Below are positions 16,101-22,600 of a stretch of DNA of 24,185 nucleotides, piece by piece. Below the pieces are notes generated by a model, which worked only from the letters and a program-made list of their open reading frames with translations, made no database searches and had not been told where the DNA came from. The position numbers were made by a program, and so were the translations under genes. Where the stretch lies: contig DAOTUC010000157.1 in assembly GCA_034437315.1 (NCBI GenBank), positions 1-24,185 on the forward strand, given 5' to 3'. The first letter of the stretch is position 1; every line of letters begins with the position of its first letter. The DNA comes from DSAR01 sp034437315. GTDB taxonomy: Bacteria > Chloroflexota > Anaerolineae > B4-G1.

Positions 16101-17225
16101 CGGATGACCGAGGCCGATATGGGCCTGGTAGCCGTCGTCGTCGAGAACGAAGAAGGAGAACGCGGATTGCAGCTCCTGGCGAACAAAGGGTATCCGGAAC
16201 AATTTATCTCCGCCTACCAGGATGAACGATGGCCCCTGGACCATGGGATTATCGGGCGGGCGGTGCGCAATGGCGAGCCGGAACTCTTGCTGGACGTGGA
16301 GGAGGACCTCGATTACCAGGCGACGACGCCCGGCGTGGTCGCGCAATTGACGGCCCCTATCTGGTGCGAGGATCAGATCGTGGGCTCAATCGCTTTGGAA
16401 TCCTTCCAGCAGGGCCGGCTTGATGAGGAATCGCTGGCTTTTGTGACCCGCCTGGCCGATCACGCCGCCATTTCAATCACCAACGCCCGCCTTTTTGAGC
16501 AGGTGCATCGGGCCAATGAGGCCAAAACGGAGTTCATCTCCTTCGTCTCCCACGAATTGAAACAGCCGATGACGTCGATGAGGGGCTATACAGACCTATT
16601 GGCCCAGGGGGTAGCCGGCGAATTGAACGAGGGCCAGCGGGGATTCTTGAATACGATTCGTTCAAACGTCGAGCGGATGGATACGCTGGTTAGCAGTCTG
16701 CTCGATGTTTCGCGCATCGAGAGCGGGCGCATTCGCATCGAGATCGGGGACGTTTCAATCTCGGCGGTTGTCGAGGAGGCCCTGCACACCATTCGCGCTC
16801 AAATCGAAACCAAGCGACAGTCGTTGGCGGTCGATATCGCGCCGGATTTGCCCCTCGTCCGGGGAGACCGCAGCCGGTTGGTGCAGGTGATGACCAATTT
16901 ACTGAGCAACGCTCACAAGTATACGCCGGAAGGCGGGCGGATCAGCGTCTCTGCTCAATGGGACGAGAATGGGTTCGTCGCCTGCTCGGTCGCCGATACG
17001 GGGGTGGGAATGTCGCCGGCGGATCAGGAGCGACTTTTCACCAAATACTTCCGCTCCGATGACCCTTCTGTGCAGAGTGAGCCGGGCACCGGATTGGGGC
17101 TGGTGATAACCAAAAGCCTCGTGGAGTTGCAGGGGGGCGAAATCTGGGTCGAGAGCGAACGGGGCGTGGGGAGCACCTTCACATTCACCGCGCCCGTGGT
17201 GGAATCGGAAGCAGCGAGCGGGTAG
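13167..17225 (+). CDS. Membrane sensor histidine kinase, PDZ-like/multi-TM/GAFx4/HisKA/HATPase
   Basis: A 1352-residue sensor kinase. TM1 at about 42-64, then a PDZ-like segment (about 75-155, GLRVHDQITALDEQPL and VGDRVTVTVMG) placed before a cluster of seven to nine membrane helices (about 160-435). A linker with LFLGDSVDYRQLTRRFSNRL resembles the juxtamembrane part of ComP-type kinases. Four GAF domains follow (about 450-600, 610-770, 785-940, 950-1112). HisKA has phosphoacceptor H1129 in SHELKQPMTSM. The HATPase has NLLSNAHKYTPEGG, DTGVGMSP and GTGLGLVITK. No receiver domain and no adjacent regulator, so its partner is elsewhere. Start is uncertain: at ATG 13167 the GGGAG abuts the codon, while TTG 13230 has GAGAGG 9 bases upstream and gives MEDENERQTRHIDLSE. 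Repeats flank the gene on both sides. Confidence 0.9.
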   Translation: MILLDTPKSPVTNKVGERLTSLEDENERQTRHIDLSEVIPQVWIVAAALALAIIVLIVAAFLAWRVSQTPFPGFFVEPTLVANGLEDAAWSAYDAGLRVHDQITALDEQPLRTSGALMRALAQRAVGDRVTVTVMGLDGQQREFKTTLRAFPLSALGDFFALPYAIAVIYLGLGVGVFIKRWRESAGRAFAFLCALIALSLGLVLDLYTTHYFPRLWISAFALVGGAILHLALVFPQQIRLLNRAPALRYLVYIPGIGIALFSQFSIVNFAAPRLYFEIWQLVYISAALSAVVFLGIMIYRSLYSESPIAQAQARIIMWGSLLAFGPISFWLISFSWWGWQIGLMFAFPWLALFPLSIAYAILRYRLFDINLIISRGVIYALLSAIVVGVYALFVYILDLSLDVQIQVGHPLALGVFVFLLAILLNPMEGRVQRVVERLFLGDSVDYRQLTRRFSNRLTETTNLPSVLEALNEAMALGWTLSRAALYLYDLRRGQYVPHSLGDADFPDVTFPKNSSLARQMLRQRKSLFLYHDRPLPPDLDDESEKLDDLRPALFVPIPNHGWLTLGEKSSGAPFSSDDLAALESLASQIAVALAKAELFTDLERRMTEVEVLRWVGQAVNFSMDVDDLLELIYTQAGRVLDTTNFYIALYNPEKRSLSFAFYVENGERVYNDYEWSVDTGLTGQIVKFGRAIVTDDYVRACRARGVTPGGQPGKAWMGAPLNAGDQIIGVMNVSSFDPAVTYSEDQLQFFSTIADQAAAILDKARLYREMAERARQLEALNEVGGMITSTLDLPKVLRLIMDKAVDLLQAQAGSLVLVDQDTGELVFEVTAGPGSADLVGMRLPPGTGILGAVVQDREPALIQDAQTDRRWYKDLDEAFVTHSVIAVPMVSRGNVIGVIELLNRRDGVSFDEEDQRLLMAFATNAAVSIENARLFTQTDQALAARVEELSMMQRIDRELNATLDYDRVMSLTLDWAMRMTEADMGLVAVVVENEEGERGLQLLANKGYPEQFISAYQDERWPLDHGIIGRAVRNGEPELLLDVEEDLDYQATTPGVVAQLTAPIWCEDQIVGSIALESFQQGRLDEESLAFVTRLADHAAISITNARLFEQVHRANEAKTEFISFVSHELKQPMTSMRGYTDLLAQGVAGELNEGQRGFLNTIRSNVERMDTLVSSLLDVSRIESGRIRIEIGDVSISAVVEEALHTIRAQIETKRQSLAVDIAPDLPLVRGDRSRLVQVMTNLLSNAHKYTPEGGRISVSAQWDENGFVACSVADTGVGMSPADQERLFTKYFRSDDPSVQSEPGTGLGLVITKSLVELQGGEIWVESERGVGSTFTFTAPVVESEAASG

Positions 17226-17247
17226 CTGAAGCGTCATTCGCTTTAAC

Positions 17248-17367
17248 GGGTGCGTTTCAAATGATTTAAGCCTTGTTCGTAGTACGCGCTTTTACGGCGA
17301 TAAATCGCCTACTACAAACTTGACCTCAAATGAAATGAAATGCACCCAAATGAAATGAAACACACCC
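17248..17367. repeat. Nested palindromic repeat element
   Basis: GGGTGCGTTTCAAATGATTT (17248-17267) is inverted, 16/20, against AAATGAAATGAAATGCACCC (17328-17347), which is itself followed by a tandem copy at 17348-17367 differing at two bases. Inside are an imperfect inverted pair GTTCGTAGTA ... TACTACAAAC and a short hairpin GGCGAT-AA-ATCGCC. It lies between the convergent kinase and TPR genes. The nested form suggests a REP/MITE-like non-autonomous element. No T-tract marks a standard terminator. Confidence 0.7.
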
Positions 17368-17379
17368 CCTTAACCGAGA

Positions 17380-18054
17380 TTACTGGGGGGACTTGAAGCG
17401 ATTTTCTAATCGTTCCAACAGTTCGGCCGCTTCAACCAATTTGTCCAGCGGATTTTGATCGCCGGTGAAGTAGCGATAATCGCAGGGGATGATGTCCAGC
17501 GTCTCTACCAGACGGTCGTGGTGTGCTTGCAACATCTCCTCGCTGACCCCGTAGAAGGCCGCCACCTGTCGGCGTTTGACCGGACGCAGATTGACTTTGC
17601 GGATGGTGTAATCCAGGGCGACCGACCAGGCCTGGGGCGTGCGAGTGTCGAGCGCATCGCGTCCCAGCGCGATGCGATACTCCAGCCAGGCCTGGATGGC
17701 GGCTCCAATCTCCTCAATTGTCAGATCAGCCTCAGACATCTTGTCGGTGAGAAGCGTCTCGACAGCGTCCATGCTGCTGGCGAACATCGGTTGGAAGCGC
17801 TCGATCAACGGGGATTGGGGTTCCAATTGCATAAAGCCAGCCAGAGCGCGCAACGCCTTGTCAAAATCCCCGCTGCGGGCCAGGGCGCGGGCCAGGTGCA
17901 GCAGGTAATCCGCCTCATTGGGGACGAGACGATTGGCCATTTTCAAGTGCTCAACGGCTTGATCGATGTTCCAGCTATGATAGGCCTCAATGCCCATTTC
18001 CAATTGGTCGTCCGCTTTGCGGCGATTATTTTTGTCGTTTTGATCAGGCGTCAT
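17380..18054 (-). CDS. TPR-repeat protein of unknown function
   Basis: A 224-residue cytoplasmic protein without signal peptide. The N-terminus is polar (MTPDQNDKNNRRKADD). Two TPR-like helical pairs at about 15-85 (MGIEAYHSWNIDQAVEHLKMANRLVPNE read in parts, then HLARALARSGDFDKALRAL) suggest a protein-protein scaffold. The C-terminal half is helical and charged, with no family I recognise (WLEYRIALGRDALDTRTPQAW, DKLVEAAELLERLENR). The start ATG 18054 is preferred because AAGGAG lies exactly six bases upstream; ATG 18072 is in frame but has no ribosome site. It is transcribed alone from the promoter at 18090-18118, converging on the kinase gene. Confidence 0.8.
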   Translation of the reverse strand: MTPDQNDKNNRRKADDQLEMGIEAYHSWNIDQAVEHLKMANRLVPNEADYLLHLARALARSGDFDKALRALAGFMQLEPQSPLIERFQPMFASSMDAVETLLTDKMSEADLTIEEIGAAIQAWLEYRIALGRDALDTRTPQAWSVALDYTIRKVNLRPVKRRQVAAFYGVSEEMLQAHHDRLVETLDIIPCDYRYFTGDQNPLDKLVEAAELLERLENRFKSPQ

Positions 18055-18089
18055 CACCAACTCCTTCAACATAATTCCGAACTGTTTCG

Positions 18090-18118
18090 ATTATAGCATA
18101 CTCATAGGATAAGGGCAA
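18090..18118 (-). promoter_or_regulatory. Extended minus-10 promoter for TPR gene
   Basis: Read on the minus strand: TTGCCC (18118-18113, 4/6), 17-bp spacer ending in TGC, TATAAT (18095-18090, 6/6). The TG one base before the hexamer makes it an extended minus-10. Transcription would start near 18083, about 29 nt before ATG 18054. Confidence 0.75.
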
Positions 18119-18176
18119 CGCGCTGTAACGCTTGCATTAAACGCCCTCTGGAGCGCGCTTGCTTTTGTAAAACTTC

Positions 18177-18216
18177 CGCCCGTGTTATAATCCCATCAGT
18201 CGCCCCGACTGATGGG
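18177..18216 (+). promoter_or_regulatory. Extended minus-10 promoter with palindrome at the transcription start
   Basis: TGT-TATAAT (TATAAT at 18186-18191, 6/6) is an extended minus-10. The minus-35 is weak or badly spaced. A perfect 11-bp inverted repeat, CCCATCAGTCG (18192-18202), loop CCC, CGACTGATGGG (18206-18216), begins directly after the minus-10 and spans the predicted start near 18198. This is where a repressor operator would sit. If transcription starts at the left edge it would instead form a 5'-end hairpin. Confidence 0.65.
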
Positions 18217-18271
18217 GGTGATATGATGTTGGAGATTGGCGCTCATCTTGTTCGCTCAAAGCGGAGATTTA

Positions 18272-18934
18272 ATGAATAGACGCAACTATCGTTTGACCTG
18301 GCTGATGTGGTTTTTATTGACGCCGGTGATCTTGTTAGGCGTGTGCCGGTGTACTGGCGGCGCCGACCCGGAGACGCTATTCCGGGACGATTTCGACAAT
18401 TCCAACGGGAAATGGGGCGTGGGACAATTTGATCACTTCGAGCGGGGCTACGACCGGGACGAGTATTTTATCGAATTGTATACCCCCAATTGGCTGGCCT
18501 GGGCCTCTGCCGGGCTGGACTTCGACGATGTCGTGGTCGAAGTGGACGCCTACCTGTCGCCCGAATCTTCCGATGGGCATTTAGGCGTTCTCTGCCGCTA
18601 CGTGGATGAACAGAACTTCTATTATTTTGCTGTGAGCCCCGATGGCTATTACGCCATTTTCCTCATTCAGGACGGGGCCCCCGAGGCGCTGACCGGGGAA
18701 AATCAGCAGATGGAACATTCTCAACTGGTGCAGGCAGAGGCGCAGACGGGGGAGCCGAGCCGTGTGCGCGCGGTCTGTTACCAGAGTCAGCTTAGCCTAT
18801 ACGTGAACGGCGAACTGATTGAGACAGTCGTCGATGATACGTTGGTCGAGGGAGACGTCGGGCTGGGAGTCGGGAGCGGCCCGCAGCCCAACGTCCGCGC
18901 TTATTTCGATAACTTTGTGGTGACGGAATCTTAA
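18272..18934 (+). CDS. Exported LamG/concanavalin-like domain protein, probable lipoprotein
   Basis: A 220-residue exported protein. A signal segment (about 8-25) runs into LLGVCRC, an imperfect lipobox with Val before the Cys, so lipidation is uncertain. The mature part (about 35-220) looks like a jelly-roll of the LamG/DUF1080 type: FRDDFDNSNGKW, TPNWLAWASAGLDF, FYYFAVSPDGYYAI, LYVNGEL and a C-terminal GDVGLGVGSG...YFDNFVV. Such domains bind or cleave carbohydrate in some families, but no catalytic residues can be named here. GGAG lies 5 bases before ATG 18272; the in-frame TTG 18236 lacks support. It is a tandem paralogue of the next gene, with a 21-bp gap, so the pair is likely one transcript. 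Confidence 0.8.
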   Translation: MNRRNYRLTWLMWFLLTPVILLGVCRCTGGADPETLFRDDFDNSNGKWGVGQFDHFERGYDRDEYFIELYTPNWLAWASAGLDFDDVVVEVDAYLSPESSDGHLGVLCRYVDEQNFYYFAVSPDGYYAIFLIQDGAPEALTGENQQMEHSQLVQAEAQTGEPSRVRAVCYQSQLSLYVNGELIETVVDDTLVEGDVGLGVGSGPQPNVRAYFDNFVVTES

Positions 18935-18955
18935 CTTCAGGTGTTGGGAGTGGAG

Positions 18956-19588
18956 ATGACAGCGATGGTCAGGATAAAGTGGATTTTTTTGATACTCTTG
19001 TTGGGCGCGTTTTCCCTATCCGGTTGCAGCAGGCCCGAATCTGCCTGGTCGGACGATTTTTCTGATCAGGAGAGCGGTTGGTTGGCCGAATCGGATGCAT
19101 CGGCCGAGGTGGGGTATCGGGATGGCGTGATGCGCGTTCTCGTTAAGACGCCCAATAGCCTGGCGTGGGCCTCCGCTCAACGGGCCTTCGCCAATTTCCA
19201 TTTGACCGTTGATGCGATGCAGGTCTCCGGCCCCAACGATAATGAGTATGGCGTGTTAATTCGTATGCAGGATATAGATCATTTCTACGCCTTCTCAATC
19301 AGCGGGGATGGATATTACATGGTCAGCAAGTATGACGGCGTATCCTGGGAGGTGTTGAGCGGAGAGGATTGGTTGCCCTCGGACGCCATCAAACAGGGGC
19401 GGGCGACGAACAACCTGGAGATCATCTGCCGGGGCGCAGAGATGACGTTCATTGTCAATGGCGAGGAATTGGCCCGCATCCAGGATAAGGCCTACTCCCG
19501 GGGAGATGTAGGCTTGTACGCCGGCGCTTTCTTCGAGCCGGACGTCGAGGTGCATTTTGACAATCTGAGTATCGAGCCGCAACCGTGA
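18956..19588 (+). CDS. Lipoprotein with LamG/concanavalin-like domain, paralogue of preceding gene
   Basis: A 210-residue lipoprotein. A basic N-terminus and hydrophobic run end in FSLSGCSR, a textbook lipobox (LSGC). The mature domain aligns by eye with its neighbour through DDFSDQESGW, TPNSLAWASAQRAF, FYAFSISGDGYYMV, VNGEEL and GDVGLYAGAFFEPDVEVHFDNLSI. This strongly indicates tandem duplication followed by divergence. The likely role is surface binding, perhaps of glycans (inference from fold). ATG 18956 is chosen for GGGAG 5 bases upstream; ATG 18965 with GGAG 9 bases upstream is equally usable and changes only three residues. Only 28 bp separate it from mtaB. Confidence 0.85.
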   Translation: MTAMVRIKWIFLILLLGAFSLSGCSRPESAWSDDFSDQESGWLAESDASAEVGYRDGVMRVLVKTPNSLAWASAQRAFANFHLTVDAMQVSGPNDNEYGVLIRMQDIDHFYAFSISGDGYYMVSKYDGVSWEVLSGEDWLPSDAIKQGRATNNLEIICRGAEMTFIVNGEELARIQDKAYSRGDVGLYAGAFFEPDVEVHFDNLSIEPQP

Positions 19589-19616
19589 ATCCGAGGCCGG
19601 CTGTGGGTGTTCTGTT

Positions 19617-20891
19617 GTGAACGTTTACCTGGAGAGCCTCGGTTGCCGGTTGAACCAGAGTGAGATTGAGACCCTGGCTCAACAGTTTAGCGCCGCCGGA
19701 GACGTCGTCGTCGACTCCGCCCGGGCGGCCGACGTGTGCATCCTCAACACGTGCGCTGTCACGTCGGCCGCCGGGCGAAAGTCGCGCCGTCAGATCAGGG
19801 CGCTGGCCCGAGATTGCCCGCGCGCCCGCATCGCCGTCATCGGTTGCTACGCCACGCTCGCCCCCCGGCGCTGCGCCGAATCGCCGAACGTAGCGTGGGT
19901 CATCCCCAATGAGCGCAAAGGGCAGATCGCCCGTGAATTGGCCTCGACCGCCCCCCCTTGCGCGGACGTGCACGCGCGTCCGCCCGCACGCACGCGCGCC
20001 TCCGTCAAGGTGCAGGACGGGTGCGACCAACATTGCACCTACTGTATCGTGCGCTTGTTGCGCGGGCGCAGCCGCAGCCGGACGATGACCGAGATCGTCG
20101 CCGAAATTCAGGCGTTGACGTCGGTCGGTTGCCGGGAAGTTGTGCTGACCGGCGCTTGCCTGGGGGCGTATGGTCGCGATCTGGGAGACGGCGTGGGATT
20201 ACGCGCCCTCATTGAGACATTGTTACGGCGCACCGAAACGCCTCGTTTGCGGCTCTCCTCGTTAGAACCTTGGGATCTTGACGCCGCTTTCTTTGACCTG
20301 TGGGAAAATCCCCGTCTATGCCGTCAGCTTCATCTGCCCTTGCAATCCGGTTGCGACGAGACGTTGCGGCGGATGGGGCGGCGGACGGATGTGGACGCTT
20401 TCGCTCGGCTGGTGGAGACGGCGCGGGCGGCGATCCCGGATTTGGCCGTGACGACCGACGTGATGGTTGGCTTTCCCGGTGAGAGCGAGGCCGACTTTCA
20501 AGCGAGTTATGCTTTCGTTGCAGAGATGGCGTTCGCCCGTTTGCACGTGTTCCCCTATTCACCCCGTCCGGGGACGCCGGCCGCCCGGTTGCCGGGCCAG
20601 GTGAGGCGGCGGGAGCGCCGGGCGCGTTCTCAAGCGATGCGCCGTCTGGGGAGCGAATTGGCCGCCTGTTTCCGCCGTCGCTTTATCGGGCGGGAGATGG
20701 ACGTGCTGTGGGAACATCGCCGGGACGACGGCGCGTGGCCCGGTTTGACCGATAACTACGTGCGCGTTCTGAATGACGCGAACGACGCGAACGACGCGAA
20801 GGGTACAGAAGCTTATTTGTTCAACCAGATCACGAAGACACGCTTGATTGGCGAGCGAAATGGTCGCTTGCTGGGGGAGGTTGTGAGATGA
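19617..20891 (+). CDS. mtaB: tRNA methylthiotransferase, MtaB/MiaB-like radical SAM enzyme
   Basis: A 424-residue methylthiotransferase of the MiaB/MtaB/RimO class. The N-terminal UPF0004 domain supplies three auxiliary-cluster cysteines: C10 (LGCRLN), C46 (NTCAVT) and C77 (GCYA). The radical SAM motif CxxxCxxC is C136/C140/C143 (CDQHCTYC). QLHLPLQSG, TTDVMVGFPGE and FPYSPRPGTPA are typical. The LESLGCRLNQSE start favours MtaB, which makes ms2t6A at tRNA position 37, over MiaB or RimO. The C-terminal TRAM-like region (about 355-424) contains a three-copy NDA repeat (DNA 20772-20798). GTG 19617 is the start, with a weak ribosome site. It overlaps the HIT gene by 4 nt (ATGA). Confidence 0.92.
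   Translation: MNVYLESLGCRLNQSEIETLAQQFSAAGDVVVDSARAADVCILNTCAVTSAAGRKSRRQIRALARDCPRARIAVIGCYATLAPRRCAESPNVAWVIPNERKGQIARELASTAPPCADVHARPPARTRASVKVQDGCDQHCTYCIVRLLRGRSRSRTMTEIVAEIQALTSVGCREVVLTGACLGAYGRDLGDGVGLRALIETLLRRTETPRLRLSSLEPWDLDAAFFDLWENPRLCRQLHLPLQSGCDETLRRMGRRTDVDAFARLVETARAAIPDLAVTTDVMVGFPGESEADFQASYAFVAEMAFARLHVFPYSPRPGTPAARLPGQVRRRERRARSQAMRRLGSELAACFRRRFIGREMDVLWEHRRDDGAWPGLTDNYVRVLNDANDANDAKGTEAYLFNQITKTRLIGERNGRLLGEVVR
20772..20798 (+). repeat. 9-bp in-frame tandem repeat in mtaB
   Basis: AATGACGCG, AACGACGCG and AACGACGCG in a row encode NDANDANDA within the TRAM-like C-terminal domain. The unit length keeps the reading frame. Confidence 0.93.
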
Positions 20892-21229
20892 CCGATTGTC
20901 TCTTTTGCCATATCGTTCGCGGCGATGCACCGGCTCGCATCGTACACCAGGATGAGGACGTCACCGCCTTTCACGACGTCAATCCCCAGGCCCCTGTGCA
21001 TCTCTTGATCATCCCAAACCGGCACATCGCGGGCGTGCGGGAGGTCGTCGCCGAGGACGCCCAGGCGTTGGGGTGGCTTTTCGTGGTCGCGCGGCGCTTG
21101 GCCGAGGATTTTGATCTATCCGATGGGTATCGCCTCGTCGTGAACAACGGCCCCGCCGCCGGACAATCGGTGCAACATTTACACGTGCACTTGCTGGGCG
21201 GGCGCAGTCTGTCATGGCCGCCCGGTTAA
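20888..21229 (+). CDS. HIT-family nucleotide hydrolase (HinT-like)
   Basis: A 113-residue histidine triad protein of the usual HinT length. The N-terminus DCLFCHIVRGDAPA carries a CxxC zinc-type pair; AFHDVNPQAPVHLLIIPNRHI is the typical middle. The triad H97-x-H99-x-H101 is in QHLHVHLLGGR, ending SWPPG. HinT enzymes hydrolyse purine nucleoside phosphoramidates and aminoacyl adenylates. The start ATG 20888 overlaps the mtaB stop (ATGA), so the two are translationally coupled. Confidence 0.95.
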   Translation: MTDCLFCHIVRGDAPARIVHQDEDVTAFHDVNPQAPVHLLIIPNRHIAGVREVVAEDAQALGWLFVVARRLAEDFDLSDGYRLVVNNGPAAGQSVQHLHVHLLGGRSLSWPPG

Positions 21230-21282
21230 GGCGCGCTCGGACTTGATTCTGGCTTATCCAGGTTGGGAAGAAGGGGGACGTT

Positions 21283-21909
21283 ATGTTAGTCAAGGATCGC
21301 ATGATCGCCGATCCGATCACCGTCGCCGCTGAGACGACAGTAGCAGAAGCGCTGGCAATCATTCGTCATCACACGTTTCGTCATTTGCCGGTTTTGGATG
21401 CGGCGGGCGACCTGGTCGGTGTGGTGACCGAAAAGAGCCTGGTTTACGCCGCCCAGGAACAGCCGCCGAACGAAGAAACGGCTGCCGGGAAACAGGTGGG
21501 ATCAATCCTCGAAGGGCCGGTCGTCACCGTAGCGCCGGATTTGCCCATCGAGGAAGCGGCCCGGCGGATGATCGATCACCGTGTCGATTGCCTGCCCATT
21601 ATTGAGGGCGGTCAACTCATAGGCATAATCAACGACATCGATATATTCTGCGTGTTGGTTGAGGGGCTGGGAGGCGGTCATCCCTCATTGCGCTTGACCT
21701 TGCAGGTCCCGGAGGCCGTAGGCAGCTTGTTGAAGGTCGTCGGTTGCGTGGCGGAACTGGGCGGGAACATCCATTCATTGGGTACGTTCTGGGGAGAGGG
21801 GCCCGAAGATCGGATCATTGCCTTCCGGCTGGAGGGTGTGGATCGTCAAGCGGCTGTTCGAGCCCTGGAAGAAGCGGGGCTCCAGATCGTAGACGTGTGG
21901 GAACCCTGA
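21283..21909 (+). CDS. CBS-CBS-ACT domain protein (AcuB-like)
   Basis: A 208-residue putative ligand sensor. Two CBS motifs (about 1-60, starting MLVKDRMIADPITV and including HLPVLDAAGDLVGVVTEKSL; about 72-125, with VVTVAPDLPIEEAARRMI and LPIIEGGQLIGIINDIDI) form a Bateman module that usually binds adenine nucleotides. An ACT-like C-terminal domain (about 133-205, LRLTLQVPEAVGSLLKVV ... LGGNIHSLG) usually binds small ligands such as amino acids. The same architecture is found in AcuB of Bacillus, linked to acetoin use, but no acetoin genes are near, so I give no symbol. GGGGG lies about 5 bases before ATG 21283. The gap to the HIT gene is 53 bp. Confidence 0.88.
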   Translation: MLVKDRMIADPITVAAETTVAEALAIIRHHTFRHLPVLDAAGDLVGVVTEKSLVYAAQEQPPNEETAAGKQVGSILEGPVVTVAPDLPIEEAARRMIDHRVDCLPIIEGGQLIGIINDIDIFCVLVEGLGGGHPSLRLTLQVPEAVGSLLKVVGCVAELGGNIHSLGTFWGEGPEDRIIAFRLEGVDRQAAVRALEEAGLQIVDVWEP

Positions 21910-21960
21910 GGCGCGCACAGATCGCCTCGGTCCCACGGGATTGGCCGTAGGCCGATTTGC

Positions 21961-21989
21961 TTGACAACTCGGTCAGGCGCGATTATAAT
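21961..21989 (+). promoter_or_regulatory. Perfect sigma70 consensus promoter for rpsU
   Basis: TTGACA (21961-21966), 17-bp spacer, TATAAT (21984-21989): full match in both hexamers and ideal spacing. Transcription would begin near 21996, leaving a leader of about 96 nt. This is the strongest promoter seen here, fitting a ribosomal protein gene. Confidence 0.93.
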
Positions 21990-21995
21990 TTGCTA

Positions 21996-22091
21996 GGATG
22001 GCCTGAAGAAGAGGTGAAGCTGGAGAATTTCCCACTTCTTGAAAGGCGATAACAAACCAGTTTCGTACTGGGGATGGAGAGGGGGGATAGC
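21996..22091 (+). promoter_or_regulatory. Structured 5' leader of rpsU
   Basis: Two possible hairpins: AAGAGGTG (22009-22016) with CACTTCTT (22033-22040), 8 bp with one G-U pair, and CCAGT-TTCGT-ACTGG (22057-22071), which sits just before the purine-rich ribosome site. Autogenous control by the protein is a reasonable guess, but I do not recognise a named leader family. Confidence 0.4.
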
Positions 22092-22295
22092 GTGACAAAA
22101 GTCGTGATTGAGAGCGGTGAATCCTTTGACTCCCTGTTGCGGCGATTTAACAAGAAAGTTCAAAGGGATCGCGTGATGTCGGAAGTGCGTCGCCGTCGCT
22201 TCTTCGAAAAGCCAAGCGTCGTCCGTAAGCGCAAAAAGGCCGCCAAGCTGCGCAAAAGCCGCCGTCAGACGTACAAAGAGCGTCAACTTTATTAG
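22092..22295 (+). CDS. rpsU: 30S ribosomal protein bS21
   Basis: A 67-residue small-subunit protein that helps the 30S start translation near the anti-Shine-Dalgarno end of 16S rRNA. VIESGESFDSLLRRFNKKVQRDRVMSEVRRRRFFEKPS (read in parts) and the Lys/Arg-rich tail KRKKAAKLRKSRRQTYKE are characteristic. GTG 22092 is chosen because GGAG and AGGGGGG stand 5-12 bases upstream and the protein then begins MTKVVIESG like the family. The in-frame ATG 22074 would consume the ribosome site. It is a single-gene unit behind a consensus promoter and a structured leader, with a likely terminator at 22423-22484. Confidence 0.93.
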   Translation: MTKVVIESGESFDSLLRRFNKKVQRDRVMSEVRRRRFFEKPSVVRKRKKAAKLRKSRRQTYKERQLY

Positions 22296-22600
22296 AACTT
22301 CCCACTAAACTGCCGCGAGACCACGTATCGCGCGAGGCCGCATTCATAGGGCGTCACCCACGATAGCCAATTGGCTGCTGTACCGGGAGCGATTCTGAGT
22401 TTGGCAAAATTGGGGGTATTTCAAGTAACTTCTGCATTTCAAGGGTCGTATGTACCTGTTCAGATGCAGAAGTTATTTATTGTTCACAATCCCTTGTCAT
22501 CTAAATAACACGGATTAGGGTAGTAGGCCAACCCCTGTTGGCCGTTTTGAGGGTCAGAACCGCCCAACGGGGGTTTGAAGTCCGTGCTAATTACACAGGC
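22296..22600. other. 305-bp non-coding spacer between convergent rpsU and argF
   Basis: No gene is visible. It contains a 12-bp palindrome AGCCAATTGGCT (22365-22376), the terminator-like hairpin at 22423-22484, and most of the long palindromic element at 22522-22605 that reaches into the argF stop codon. Confidence 0.7.
22423..22484 (+). terminator. Terminator-like hairpin downstream of rpsU
   Basis: TAACTTCTGCAT (22426-22437) and ATGCAGAAGTTA (22464-22475) are perfect inverted repeats. With G-U and A-U pairs outside, the stem reaches about 15 bp around a 26-nt loop. TTTATTGTT follows. The loop is large for a classical intrinsic terminator and the gene end is 130 bp away, so this could also be a repeat element. 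Confidence 0.45.

Noticed and set aside
17328..17367. Possible CRISPR remnant from two 20-bp repeats
   Set aside because: The copies are directly tandem without a spacer and related to inverted copies nearby, fitting a palindromic repeat element.
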